DNA of 64,000 bases from an uncultured Alphaproteobacteria bacterium. GTDB taxonomy: Bacteria; Pseudomonadota; Alphaproteobacteria; Rs-D84. The stretch covers positions 1 to 64,000 of the forward strand of contig CAKQNS010000005.1 of the NCBI GenBank assembly GCA_934255455.1. The letters are read 5' to 3'. Under the pieces are notes generated by a model. The model searched no databases. It was not told the DNA's origin and was given only the letters and a program-made list of their open reading frames with translations. The first letter of the stretch is position 1; each line of letters opens with the position of its first letter. This document shows, piece after piece, positions 49,449-57,282 of the stretch. Position numbers and translations under genes: made by a program.

Positions 49449-50012
49449 TTATTGCGCACGTCGCCGCAAAATTAAAAACCGAGCCCGTCCGTATGTTTTG
49501 TCGCGCAATATTTCCCACGATTCCGCGTCTGGTGCCATAAATTTATCGGCATCTTGTTCCCAGACCAATATTGTGCCCGCACGCGCGGACGCGGCCGCAC
49601 GTCGAACAAACCGGGCGCCGGTTTCGGCAAATTCGTATGGTGGGTCAACAAATATTAAATCTGATTTTTTTGCGAATTGGTCAATGCGGGTCATGGCGTC
49701 CGCCATAACAACCGTTGCACGGGCCCCAACATTTAATGGCGCGATATTTGCGTTTACGGTTTTAATAGACTGGGCGGCGTTGTCTGTAAATATAACATTT
49801 GCCGTTACCACACGTGACAGGTATTCAATGCCGAATTCGCCGCTGCCGGCAAAGGCGTCCCATACAGTCAGATTTGCGGGCGCGCCCACAATTTCACCCA
49901 GCATATTAAACAGCGCAATGCGTGCGCGATTCTGGGTTGGACGGGCGCCGCCGGGCAGATGCAGTTTTCGCCCACGAAACATTCCCGAAATAATTTGCAA
50001 TTTTGAATCCAT
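49449..50012 (-). CDS. rsmD: 16S rRNA (guanine966-N2)-methyltransferase RsmD
   Basis: 187 residues. ISGMFRGRKLHLP and RPTQNRARIALFNML are RsmD hallmarks; AdoMet motif VWDAFAGSGEFGIEYLSR; catalytic DLIFVDPPY (DPPY). It methylates m2G966 in 16S rRNA. The start at MDSKLQ leaves seven bases to a -10 box, so the mRNA is predicted to be leaderless. Its start codon is 17 bp from that of divergent tadA. Confidence 0.94.
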   Translation of the reverse strand: MDSKLQIISGMFRGRKLHLPGGARPTQNRARIALFNMLGEIVGAPANLTVWDAFAGSGEFGIEYLSRVVTANVIFTDNAAQSIKTVNANIAPLNVGARATVVMADAMTRIDQFAKKSDLIFVDPPYEFAETGARFVRRAAASARAGTILVWEQDADKFMAPDAESWEILRDKTYGRARFLILRRRAQ

Positions 50013-50022
50013 ACGGTAAAGT
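49995..50022 (+). promoter_or_regulatory. Promoter of tadA, leaderless geometry
   Basis: TTGCAA-16 bp-TAAAGT with seven bases to the ATG. It lies across the rsmD start codon. Confidence 0.6.
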
Positions 50023-50047
50023 GTACCACATGAACCCGATGCAGCAA
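50020..50047 (-). promoter_or_regulatory. Promoter of rsmD, leaderless geometry
   Basis: TTGCTG-16 bp-TACACT with seven bases to the ATG. The -35 box lies inside the tadA coding region. Confidence 0.55.
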
Positions 50048-50488
50048 GCGTTAAATTTGGCAATTCGCGCAAAATCGCACGACGATGTTCCAATTGGTGC
50101 GGTGATTGTGCGTGATGGGCGCGTCATTGCCCGCGGTGAAAATCGTGTACAGCAAAAACACAATCCAACATTGCATGCCGAAATAGTCGCTATAAACAGC
50201 GCTTGTAAAAAACTGGGGGTAAAATTCCTGGACGATTGTGATATTTATGTGTCGTTGGAACCATGCGCAATGTGTGCAACAGCAATATCGTTTGCACGCA
50301 TTCGGGCGGTTTATTTTGCGGCCCCAGACCCCAAGGGCGGTGGTATTACCGCAAATGCGCGTGTATATGAAACCGACCGCCATTTGTGGAAACCGGCAAC
50401 GCACCAAATGCCAGAATATGCCGACGCATCGGCCAAATTGTTGCGTGAATTCTTTGCCGCGCGTCGTACGAAAAAATCAATCGATTAA
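50030..50488 (+). CDS. tadA: tRNA-specific adenosine deaminase TadA
   Basis: 152 residues of the cytidine-deaminase fold: zinc ligand and proton shuttle TLHAEIVAI (HAE) and the two Cys of SLEPCAMCATAI; VPIGAVIVRDGRVIARGENR at the N-terminus. It converts A34 to inosine in tRNA-Arg(ACG). The start (MNPMQQALNLAIRAK) matches family N-termini and the leaderless promoter. The 3' end overlaps convergent gpmI by 12 bases. Confidence 0.95.
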   Translation: MNPMQQALNLAIRAKSHDDVPIGAVIVRDGRVIARGENRVQQKHNPTLHAEIVAINSACKKLGVKFLDDCDIYVSLEPCAMCATAISFARIRAVYFAAPDPKGGGITANARVYETDRHLWKPATHQMPEYADASAKLLREFFAARRTKKSID

Positions 50489-51952
50489 ACTGTGACCGGT
50501 CATATCAGATGGCTGGGGCACATTTAACAATTTCAGTATTGTTGGGGCAATATCGGCCAAGCCGCCGTCGTGCACATTCCAATGCGTGTCTGATACAACT
50601 ATGAAATTCACCGGATTAGTGGTGTGTGCAGTCCATGGCATATTGTTGGCATCATCCCACATTTTTTCAGCATTACCGTGGTCGGCCGTAATTAAAACCG
50701 TGCCGCCCAGCGCCAGTGTTGCCGGAACCAAACGCGCTAATTGCGTGTCCAAAAATTGCATAGCCTGGATTGCGGCGACCTCATTACCAGTGTGGCCAAC
50801 CATATCACCATTGGCATAATTCAAAATTACCACATCATAATTTGGTAAATTAGCCAATAATTCATCGGTAATTTTTTCTGCCGACATTTCCGGCGCCATA
50901 TCAAATGTGGCAACGGCCGGCGACGGAACCAAAATTTTGTTTTCATCATTAAAATCGACATTTCTTTCCGCATCAAAGAAATATGTCACATGATTGTACT
51001 TTTCTGTTTCAGCAATTCGCAATTGGCGCAAATGATGCGCCGCCAAAATATCACCCAGGGTATTTTTTACAGGCACATCAGGCAACAGGGCGGGGCAGGA
51101 TTCGTCCAGTCCTTCGCCATATTGGGAAAAGCACAACATACGAACGCCAGTTGCCAATATTGCACGAACAATTTGGCGGGCGCGGTCGCTGCGATAGTTT
51201 CCAAACAAGAACCCATCGTTCGGTGCAATTGGGGCATCGCCGTTTATGACGGTTGGGCGGATAAATTCATCGGTTTCACCGCGGTTGTACGCCATTTGCA
51301 ACGCGTCGTCAATTGTGGCGGCGGTAATCGGACTATATGCACGGGCAATTGCGTTAAACGCCAATTCTGTGCGGTCCATATTGTGATTGCGGTCCATCGT
51401 GTAATACCGCCCCGACAGTGTGCCCCAAAACGCCTGGCCTGTGGCCAAATATTCGGACAACTTGCTCTTTATCAATTGTATATATACACCGGCCGATTTC
51501 GGTGGTGTGTCACGCCCATCGGCAATAAAGTGAATGCATACACGCAAACCAGCACGTAACACATGCAATGCAATGGTCATCATATCGTTTATATCGGCGT
51601 GAACGCGTCCATCGGACATTAAACCAGCCAAATGCACCGTGCCGCCGCTGCGTTGTACATCATATATAAAATCGCGCAAGGGGATGTTTTTATTCCAATT
51701 TTCTAATTGGAATCGACGCAAAAATTGATTCACCACACGGCCAGCCCCTATGGTGATGTGCCCAACCTCGGAATTACCCATGGTGTCAACCGGCAACCCC
51801 ACGGCCGTCCCGCTGGCGTCCAATACCGAGTGGGGATATTTTTCCAACAACCCGTTAAAATAAGGAATGTGTGCCAGTCTAACCGCGTTATGTGCGTTGT
51901 TCTTATTTATGCCTACACCATCCATAATACATAAAACAATTGGTTTTGTCAT
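50477..51952 (-). CDS. gpmI: 2,3-bisphosphoglycerate-independent phosphoglycerate mutase
   Basis: 491 residues of the alkaline-phosphatase superfamily. LCIMDGVGINKNNAHNAVRL at the start, phospho-acceptor Ser in TMGNSEVGHITIGAG, FIADGRDTPPKS, GNYRSDRARQI, NYANGDMVGHTG and ITADHGNAEKMWD bring the two-manganese site together. Interconverts 3- and 2-phosphoglycerate in glycolysis. AGGAAC precedes the ATG at MTKPIV. With pfkA it shows glycolytic capacity. Confidence 0.96.
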   Translation of the reverse strand: MTKPIVLCIMDGVGINKNNAHNAVRLAHIPYFNGLLEKYPHSVLDASGTAVGLPVDTMGNSEVGHITIGAGRVVNQFLRRFQLENWNKNIPLRDFIYDVQRSGGTVHLAGLMSDGRVHADINDMMTIALHVLRAGLRVCIHFIADGRDTPPKSAGVYIQLIKSKLSEYLATGQAFWGTLSGRYYTMDRNHNMDRTELAFNAIARAYSPITAATIDDALQMAYNRGETDEFIRPTVINGDAPIAPNDGFLFGNYRSDRARQIVRAILATGVRMLCFSQYGEGLDESCPALLPDVPVKNTLGDILAAHHLRQLRIAETEKYNHVTYFFDAERNVDFNDENKILVPSPAVATFDMAPEMSAEKITDELLANLPNYDVVILNYANGDMVGHTGNEVAAIQAMQFLDTQLARLVPATLALGGTVLITADHGNAEKMWDDANNMPWTAHTTNPVNFIVVSDTHWNVHDGGLADIAPTILKLLNVPQPSDMTGHSLID

Positions 51953-51998
51953 ATTTCTGTTCCTGCCTTTGGCAAAAAATATCACAACCGTTTTTTGA

Positions 51999-52027
51999 TT
52001 GCAAAAGAAAAAGAAAAATTGTATAAA
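51999..52027 (+). promoter_or_regulatory. Promoter of the XRE regulator
   Basis: TTGCAA-17 bp-TATAAA, 33 bp upstream of the start; AAGGGAGA is the ribosome binding site. Confidence 0.7.
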
Positions 52028-52060
52028 TTATCCTAGGAAATATGCCATAAGGGAGAAACT

Positions 52061-52477
52061 ATGAGCGGACGACCTTTTACACCGACATCGGTTGATCAAC
52101 ACATCGGACAACGCGTGCAATTACGACGTATTATGATGGGACTGTCACAGAAAGATTTGGCGCAAACCTGTGGTGTCACATTTCAACAGATTCAAAAATA
52201 CGAAACAGCGGGAAATCGTATATCGGCGTCACGTTTGTTTGATTTAAGTGTTGCATTGAATACACCGGTATCATTTTTCTTTCAGGGATTACCTGGCAAC
52301 ACCCCAGTTGAAATTCGTGGTGGTAAATCAACTGGTCGCGTGGCCGAATCACATCTGGATGACCCATTGGCAAAAAACGAATCTTTATCACTGATAAACC
52401 TGTATTGGAAATTGCCAGACGACAGCCAACGCAAAATGGTTATGAAAATGTTGCGTACATTAAACGGTATGGAATAG
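52061..52477 (+). CDS. XRE-family transcriptional regulator
   Basis: 138 residues. An N-terminal helix-turn-helix (IGQRVQLRRIMMGLSQKDLA, then CGVTFQQIQKYETAGNRI) at about 14-58 is of the Cro/CI type common in alphaproteobacterial chromosomes. The C-terminal half (SLINLYWKLPDDSQRKMVMK) is a helical tail as in these single-domain regulators. Target genes cannot be told; it stands alone between divergent gpmI and a terminator. Confidence 0.88.
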   Translation: MSGRPFTPTSVDQHIGQRVQLRRIMMGLSQKDLAQTCGVTFQQIQKYETAGNRISASRLFDLSVALNTPVSFFFQGLPGNTPVEIRGGKSTGRVAESHLDDPLAKNESLSLINLYWKLPDDSQRKMVMKMLRTLNGME

Positions 52478-52511
52478 GGATAGGACACAGATAATAGAGC
52501 ATATATAAAAG

Positions 52512-52537
52512 ATAATGCGCCGATGGCGCATTTTTTA
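52512..52537 (+). terminator. Terminator of the XRE regulator
   Basis: AATGCGCC-ga-TGGCGCATT followed by TTTTTAATT. Confidence 0.8.
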
Positions 52538-52539
52538 AT

Positions 52540-52640
52540 TCCTCTCCCATCGGAGGGGTGTCGCACGCAAGTGCGACAGGGAGAGTTTTATTTAGAGAGC
52601 AATGTTGCGCGCCAATGGCGCGTTATATATTCTCTATGCT
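52540..52640. repeat. Intergenic hairpin-repeat element
   Basis: CTCTCCC ... GGGAGAG encloses CCCATCGGAGGGG and TGTCGCAC-GCAA-GTGCGACA; then TAGAGAGCAATG and GCGCGCCAATGGCGCG. Same build as the element at 25.7-25.8 kb. Confidence 0.6.
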
Positions 52641-52654
52641 CTGTTATCTATGCG

Positions 52655-52681
52655 ATAAAAAATCCCCGCACGGGGCGGGGA
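52655..52681 (-). terminator. Terminator of the 838-residue secreted protein gene
   Basis: CCCCGCCCCGTGCGGGG followed by ATTTTTT on the minus strand. Confidence 0.8.
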
Positions 52682-52687
52682 GTAGTT

Positions 52688-55204
52688 TTATTCTGTATAA
52701 CAGACATCTTGACTGTAATATCCACCGATAGATTCGCACCGTTCTTGGTACCATGCATCGGTAAATGTACATGTCTTGGACACATTGTCAAATGTCGCAA
52801 CGGTATTACCATCACTGTTATAACGCAGGCAACGAACCATTTCGGTATTTTCCAGGCATCGCCCCCATCCTTTCGCTTTTGCCTTGGTCGTCGCATCGGC
52901 ATTATCAAATATCGTTTTATAGAACGCATCCAATTCTGTGCCCCCCGTGACAGTTGGACCGACCCAATATCCGTTCAGTGTTTCGCACGCCTCGCCCAAT
53001 TGTTCATTCATCTGTTCCTGTATATCATTCATTATACGATATACCTGGGTGCGTGTCTGGGCCGGTAAATCATCAAATGCTGTGTTTGGATATTTTCCTG
53101 TATTCGGGTCTTTCTTATAGTCGCCATTTGGATCCTTGCATGAATCAAATGCGTACTGTTTCACATTTGCATATAACGATGCTGACGTTTTTGCATCCAT
53201 CGGGTCATTCTCGGTGCCTAATTGCTTTTTACGGCAAGACCACGGGTATTTGTCGCCATTGGTTGACGGTGTACACAATTCTTTCACATAATTCTCAACC
53301 GCGGTGGAGCATCCCTCGGCCACACGGACATCGTCAACCGTGTCAACAAACGCCAGCAGGGCGGTCAGACCACAACGATTAGCATCGCCGGCTTTGCCTT
53401 GTGTTAACTTGCCATTACCATCAAATTGGCACGCCGAGGTGTCGCCAAACAATGACGCACAGGCCATAACCTTGTCCTGGCACATCGATTTTGCCGCGTA
53501 TGCCGCAACCGCGCCCGACGCCTGGGCCGTGTTGGTATCAAAGTTTTTCAGCGCGTCAGATTGTGTGTCATAGCATTCGGCCATTGTGCTGACACAGGAC
53601 ATTCTAACTTCTTCCACCTTTGCGGATTGTGCCTGGGCAATTTCAATCAATGCACTGCGTTTGAATTCCTCCCATACGGTGGCGGAAATATCGCGGCACG
53701 AATCCAGCGCCGTGGTTGCGAACATTTTGCGTGTTTCCAAAAATGCGTCAAAATCCTTGTTCTGATTCAACACATCGGCATCGGCGCCACCCAACGAAAT
53801 TAAATCTTCCAACTTGAACAGGCGCGGGGAATAAATCGGATCACCAGTACTTTGGTCAATGTATGCACCGGTGTAATCCAAGCAACGTTTGTAATTCACA
53901 CCGCACGCCGTATCCGCGGTAATTGCCGATTTAACCTTGGCAATACATTCATTTACATCGGCACTGTTGTGGGCACGATATTCCTCCAAACGGGCATCGC
54001 GTAAATATTTTTCGGCGGTGCGCACGGTTGATTTAACACTTTCAACCTGGGCATCAAGTTTCTTTTCGTATGCATTGCAATCCTGGCTGATTAAAATGCT
54101 GTATGAACTTTTTGCCATAGTGGTAACCGCGCTGTTTTCACATGAATCGCCAATCATTTGTAAACATTGTTTGTGCGATTGGTTGTACAGGTCAATCCCC
54201 TCAAGCGTGGACAGGTCAACCCCATTATCGTTGCCGAATATTGATGACGTCCCCGATGATTCACCCCAAATATCGCCCAAATCGGTCGAGAAACTTAAAT
54301 CCATAATGCCCAACGATGTGCCACTGGTTGAACTTTTAGAGGCCTTTTTCTTGCCAGACAGTAAATCCCCAATTTCCGACAGTATTGCCGCCGCACCACT
54401 GGTGTCGTTCTTGATGGCCTGTTCGCCAACTGTTGCAGTATACATGGCGTTAACCTCGGCTGCGGATTTATCAACCGCGTTCAGGTTATTATCCTCGAAC
54501 TTGGTCAACAATTCTTTGGCCGCAGATATTGCATCTTGGGTGTCACGAAAACCCGTATAGCGTTCGCTGCAATAGCAACGACGATATGTTTCGTTTGCCT
54601 TGGCACAAAATTGATCCATGCATGTGGCATACGCCTCGCGACAGGTGGCATACCCACCACCAATTTTAGAAACATCGTCAAACACGGCTGTTGCGCGCGC
54701 AACACCGGCGCGCGAACCCGCACGGGCAACATTCGTTGCACTGCGTGCCGATGATGCGGTACCAGTTGTTGTTGCCGAACGAACAACGCCCGAACGCACA
54801 ACATTTGATGATGATGCCGCGCGGGAAACATTTGCCGCACTGTGCGACACATTATTTGCCGCCGCGCGTGATGAAACCGCCGACACAGACGAAACTATGT
54901 TGTTGCGGCGCACCGCGCTGCGCCCCGTGGTGGCGTTGGTATTTGCAACATTTACAATATTTGACGATGCCGTACGCGCCGTGGTTGTGGACGGACGGGC
55001 GGTTGCCGAACGCGACACGGTGCCGTTTGCACTGGCGGTCGTGCGCGCCGTCGCGGTGTGTTCACCACCGCGCGCCGATTGTGCAACAACATTGCCGCCA
55101 CGCGGGTTAGGTGCCTGGACCGCATACAGGTTGGCACCACAAAATGTGGTTGCTGCAACCATCAAACATCTAACAAAACGAGAATTTTTCGCAGTCAATT
55201 TCAT
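52688..55204 (-). CDS. Large secreted Cys-rich protein with C-R-E-x4-C-x4-C motif and basic low-complexity region
   Basis: 838 residues. Signal peptide (residues 1-28), then ~145 residues of Ala/Arg/Ser/Thr/Asn low complexity (SARSATNVARAGSRAGVARA and similar), then a Cys domain CREAYATCMDQFC (Cys188, 195, 200) followed by CYCSERY. This motif has the same spacing as in the 414-residue protein at 14.4 kb. Many further Cys are spread through a helical body (SMCQDKVMACASLFGD, CRKKQLGTEND) to the end (CTFTDAWYQERCESIGGYY). Probably exported and disulfide-rich. No enzymatic motif; family unrecognised. Confidence 0.78.
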   Translation of the reverse strand: MKLTAKNSRFVRCLMVAATTFCGANLYAVQAPNPRGGNVVAQSARGGEHTATARTTASANGTVSRSATARPSTTTARTASSNIVNVANTNATTGRSAVRRNNIVSSVSAVSSRAAANNVSHSAANVSRAASSSNVVRSGVVRSATTTGTASSARSATNVARAGSRAGVARATAVFDDVSKIGGGYATCREAYATCMDQFCAKANETYRRCYCSERYTGFRDTQDAISAAKELLTKFEDNNLNAVDKSAAEVNAMYTATVGEQAIKNDTSGAAAILSEIGDLLSGKKKASKSSTSGTSLGIMDLSFSTDLGDIWGESSGTSSIFGNDNGVDLSTLEGIDLYNQSHKQCLQMIGDSCENSAVTTMAKSSYSILISQDCNAYEKKLDAQVESVKSTVRTAEKYLRDARLEEYRAHNSADVNECIAKVKSAITADTACGVNYKRCLDYTGAYIDQSTGDPIYSPRLFKLEDLISLGGADADVLNQNKDFDAFLETRKMFATTALDSCRDISATVWEEFKRSALIEIAQAQSAKVEEVRMSCVSTMAECYDTQSDALKNFDTNTAQASGAVAAYAAKSMCQDKVMACASLFGDTSACQFDGNGKLTQGKAGDANRCGLTALLAFVDTVDDVRVAEGCSTAVENYVKELCTPSTNGDKYPWSCRKKQLGTENDPMDAKTSASLYANVKQYAFDSCKDPNGDYKKDPNTGKYPNTAFDDLPAQTRTQVYRIMNDIQEQMNEQLGEACETLNGYWVGPTVTGGTELDAFYKTIFDNADATTKAKAKGWGRCLENTEMVRCLRYNSDGNTVATFDNVSKTCTFTDAWYQERCESIGGYYSQDVCYTE

Positions 55205-55257
55205 CTCTCTTTTGTTGCATTATACCATTTTTTGACAATGTGAATCAATACAGAAAT

Positions 55258-55866
55258 TTATTCAATACAACAATTTACTGCATTTTTTACCCAATCGCCC
55301 AGTTTGCGAACCGTGGATTTAGATTCACGAACATCGGCCGATGCGACTTTTTCGACCTTTTTATCGGATTTTGTGTTCAATTTGCATTCGTTGATTGCGT
55401 GGTCGTATACATCGGGGGCAACCTGTTTTACGCCGGTCAGATCAATCAAATTCATATTGATACCCCAGAACAATGAATACAAATCATACGCCTTGTCAAA
55501 CAATTCGTATGCCGTTTTCTTGTTGCCAGCGCCCAGGGCCTTGGTGCCGACCTCCATTATACGCATAGATGCCGCCAACAGGTGTTTCGATATGCACCAT
55601 ACCTCGCCATCTTCGGCCGACGACGGTCTTACAATGCGTTGCATCAATTCCTTGCGCATTTCGCGGACAGTGTTGATTAAATCATAAAAACCGGTCTTGT
55701 GCGTTTTTGCGCCACTGAAAAAGAAATGCTCTTCCAATGAAATCAAATTCATCAGTGCAATTGACAAATCTTGGTCGGACGACAAATCCAACGGATTTAC
55801 CTTTTTAGACTGGTCAAGTTTCTGGACCATTTCGTCCAAAGTCATTTTTTTGCTGTCGCGTTTCAT
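55258..55866 (-). CDS. Hypothetical helical protein
   Basis: 202 residues, mostly helical and charged, with no signal peptide or membrane segment. LSIALMNLISLEEHFFFSGA and AYELFDKAYDLYSLFWGINM suggest a helical-repeat fold. Basic N- and C-terminal segments and a CC pair at the end (NAVNCCIE). Not recognised. It follows the CPVC membrane protein by 12 bases and is probably in its operon; GGAG is upstream of the ATG. Confidence 0.65.
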   Translation of the reverse strand: MKRDSKKMTLDEMVQKLDQSKKVNPLDLSSDQDLSIALMNLISLEEHFFFSGAKTHKTGFYDLINTVREMRKELMQRIVRPSSAEDGEVWCISKHLLAASMRIMEVGTKALGAGNKKTAYELFDKAYDLYSLFWGINMNLIDLTGVKQVAPDVYDHAINECKLNTKSDKKVEKVASADVRESKSTVRKLGDWVKNAVNCCIE

Positions 55867-55878
55867 ATTTATTCTCCT

Positions 55879-56376
55879 TTACATACATACCGTCATTGCC
55901 CAACTGGCCAGCCCCAGTGCAACCAGTGGCAAAACAACCTTTTCAAATGGGAAATGGGCATGACCGCCATTGCGTGCCTTCATCCAATCGTATAATTTTT
56001 CCACCACAATGAACAGCACCGCACCACATATCGTGCCGAACAAAACAGGATCCATCGCAAATGCCCCGCAAATCAACTGGGGATTATATTTGACGCGCCC
56101 CATATAGACAAAACCAATCATCGCAACCGATAAAATTATCAGCATTGGATTACGACCACGCCAATTCCAGCCACGTTTGTCACAGAATTTAATTGCCCAA
56201 TATCCCAATAATGCCAACAGCGCACCCGCCCACAGGCCAACCACGCTGTCTGGCACACCAATCTGGCGCGCAATTTCCAGGGATGCACCAATTGCAATTG
56301 TGCAAACAGGACACGCCGGGTTTGCCAATGCGGCCCCAGGCAACATTACCGACAATAAAACAAGTAATTTTTTCAT
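55879..56376 (-). CDS. Membrane protein with periplasmic CPVC motif
   Basis: 165 residues: signal-like N-terminus (LLVLLSVMLPGAALANP), then NPACPVCTIAIGASLEIARQ with a C-x2-C motif just after the expected cleavage or membrane exit, and about four transmembrane helices (GLWAGALLALLGYWAIKF, LIILSVAMIGFVYMG, FGTICGAVLFIVVEKLYDWM, VVLPLVALGLASWAMTV). Similar CPVCT-V/I-A-V/I-G membrane proteins occur in many uncultured bacteria and archaea. The CxxC may be redox-active or bind metal; function unknown. AAGGAAGG precedes the ATG. Confidence 0.7.
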   Translation of the reverse strand: MKKLLVLLSVMLPGAALANPACPVCTIAIGASLEIARQIGVPDSVVGLWAGALLALLGYWAIKFCDKRGWNWRGRNPMLIILSVAMIGFVYMGRVKYNPQLICGAFAMDPVLFGTICGAVLFIVVEKLYDWMKARNGGHAHFPFEKVVLPLVALGLASWAMTVCM

Positions 56377-56424
56377 AATATAACCTTCCTTTCTGGTAAT
56401 TTTACACAAAATGCCATATACGGG

Positions 56425-57282
56425 TCAACATGATTTTACGACCGCACGTAAATGCGCACTGCGTGCACGCGGATTGTTTTCCAATTCGGCAACATCTGGT
56501 GTTTTGGTTGCCAACATTTCAAAATCGGCCGTGGCAACCGTTGGTATACGCGGGTCACCGGGCACGGTTGTCCATGCGCGAAATGTGTTTTTGACTATTC
56601 TGTCTTCCAGCGAATGAAATGTAACACAAACGCATTTGCCGTGGGGTTTCAACAATCCCGGCACCGCGCGCAACGCACGTTCCAATTCGCCCATTTCATC
56701 GTTCACCGCGATGCGCAGCGCCTGGAACACCGGGGCAATATCGCGCGGATTATGAATCAAATCGCGCAATGCAAATGTTGTTTTGGGCGCCGCGCGTTTA
56801 ATTGCATTGGCAATAATCGCCGCCCGGGGCACATCGCCATATTCACGCAATATGTGTGCCAAATCGGCGGCAGATAATTCATCAATTAAATCGGCCGCGG
56901 TTTTCCCATTTTCCGACATACGCATATCCAATGACGCATCCGCCCGAAATGAAAATCCGCGTGATGCAATATCAATCTGCATGGATGATATGCCCAAATC
57001 AAACACAATTGCATCAAATTTATCAGACAGTTCAGCCATTGCGGAAAATGGTTGCGGAATAAAAGTAAAACGGTTGCCGAACTCGCCGCGCATGGCGGTT
57101 GCATCCGCCACGACATTTGGGTCGCGGTCAAACGCCGTGACAATGGCGCCCGCGTTCAAAAAGGCGCGCGAATAACCACCCGCCCCAAATGTTGCATCAA
57201 TAATGCGCATTCCACGAATATCGCCTAATGTTTCCATTACGGCACCCAATAATACCGGAACATGTTTGGTTTCAGTTGTCAT
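56425..57282 (-). CDS. rsmH: 16S rRNA (cytosine1402-N4)-methyltransferase RsmH
   Basis: 285 residues (formerly MraW). HVPVLLGAVMETL, AdoMet loop IDATFGAGGYSRAFL, FDLGISSMQIDIASRGFSF, MRMSENGKTAADLI and CVTFHSLEDRIVK are diagnostic. It methylates C1402 in the 30S P-site. In most Proteobacteria it heads the dcw cell-division cluster; here it follows dnaE with a four-base overlap and no ftsL/ftsI is next to it. Slightly short relative to ~310 residues. Confidence 0.95.
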   Translation of the reverse strand: MTTETKHVPVLLGAVMETLGDIRGMRIIDATFGAGGYSRAFLNAGAIVTAFDRDPNVVADATAMRGEFGNRFTFIPQPFSAMAELSDKFDAIVFDLGISSMQIDIASRGFSFRADASLDMRMSENGKTAADLIDELSAADLAHILREYGDVPRAAIIANAIKRAAPKTTFALRDLIHNPRDIAPVFQALRIAVNDEMGELERALRAVPGLLKPHGKCVCVTFHSLEDRIVKNTFRAWTTVPGDPRIPTVATADFEMLATKTPDVAELENNPRARSAHLRAVVKSC

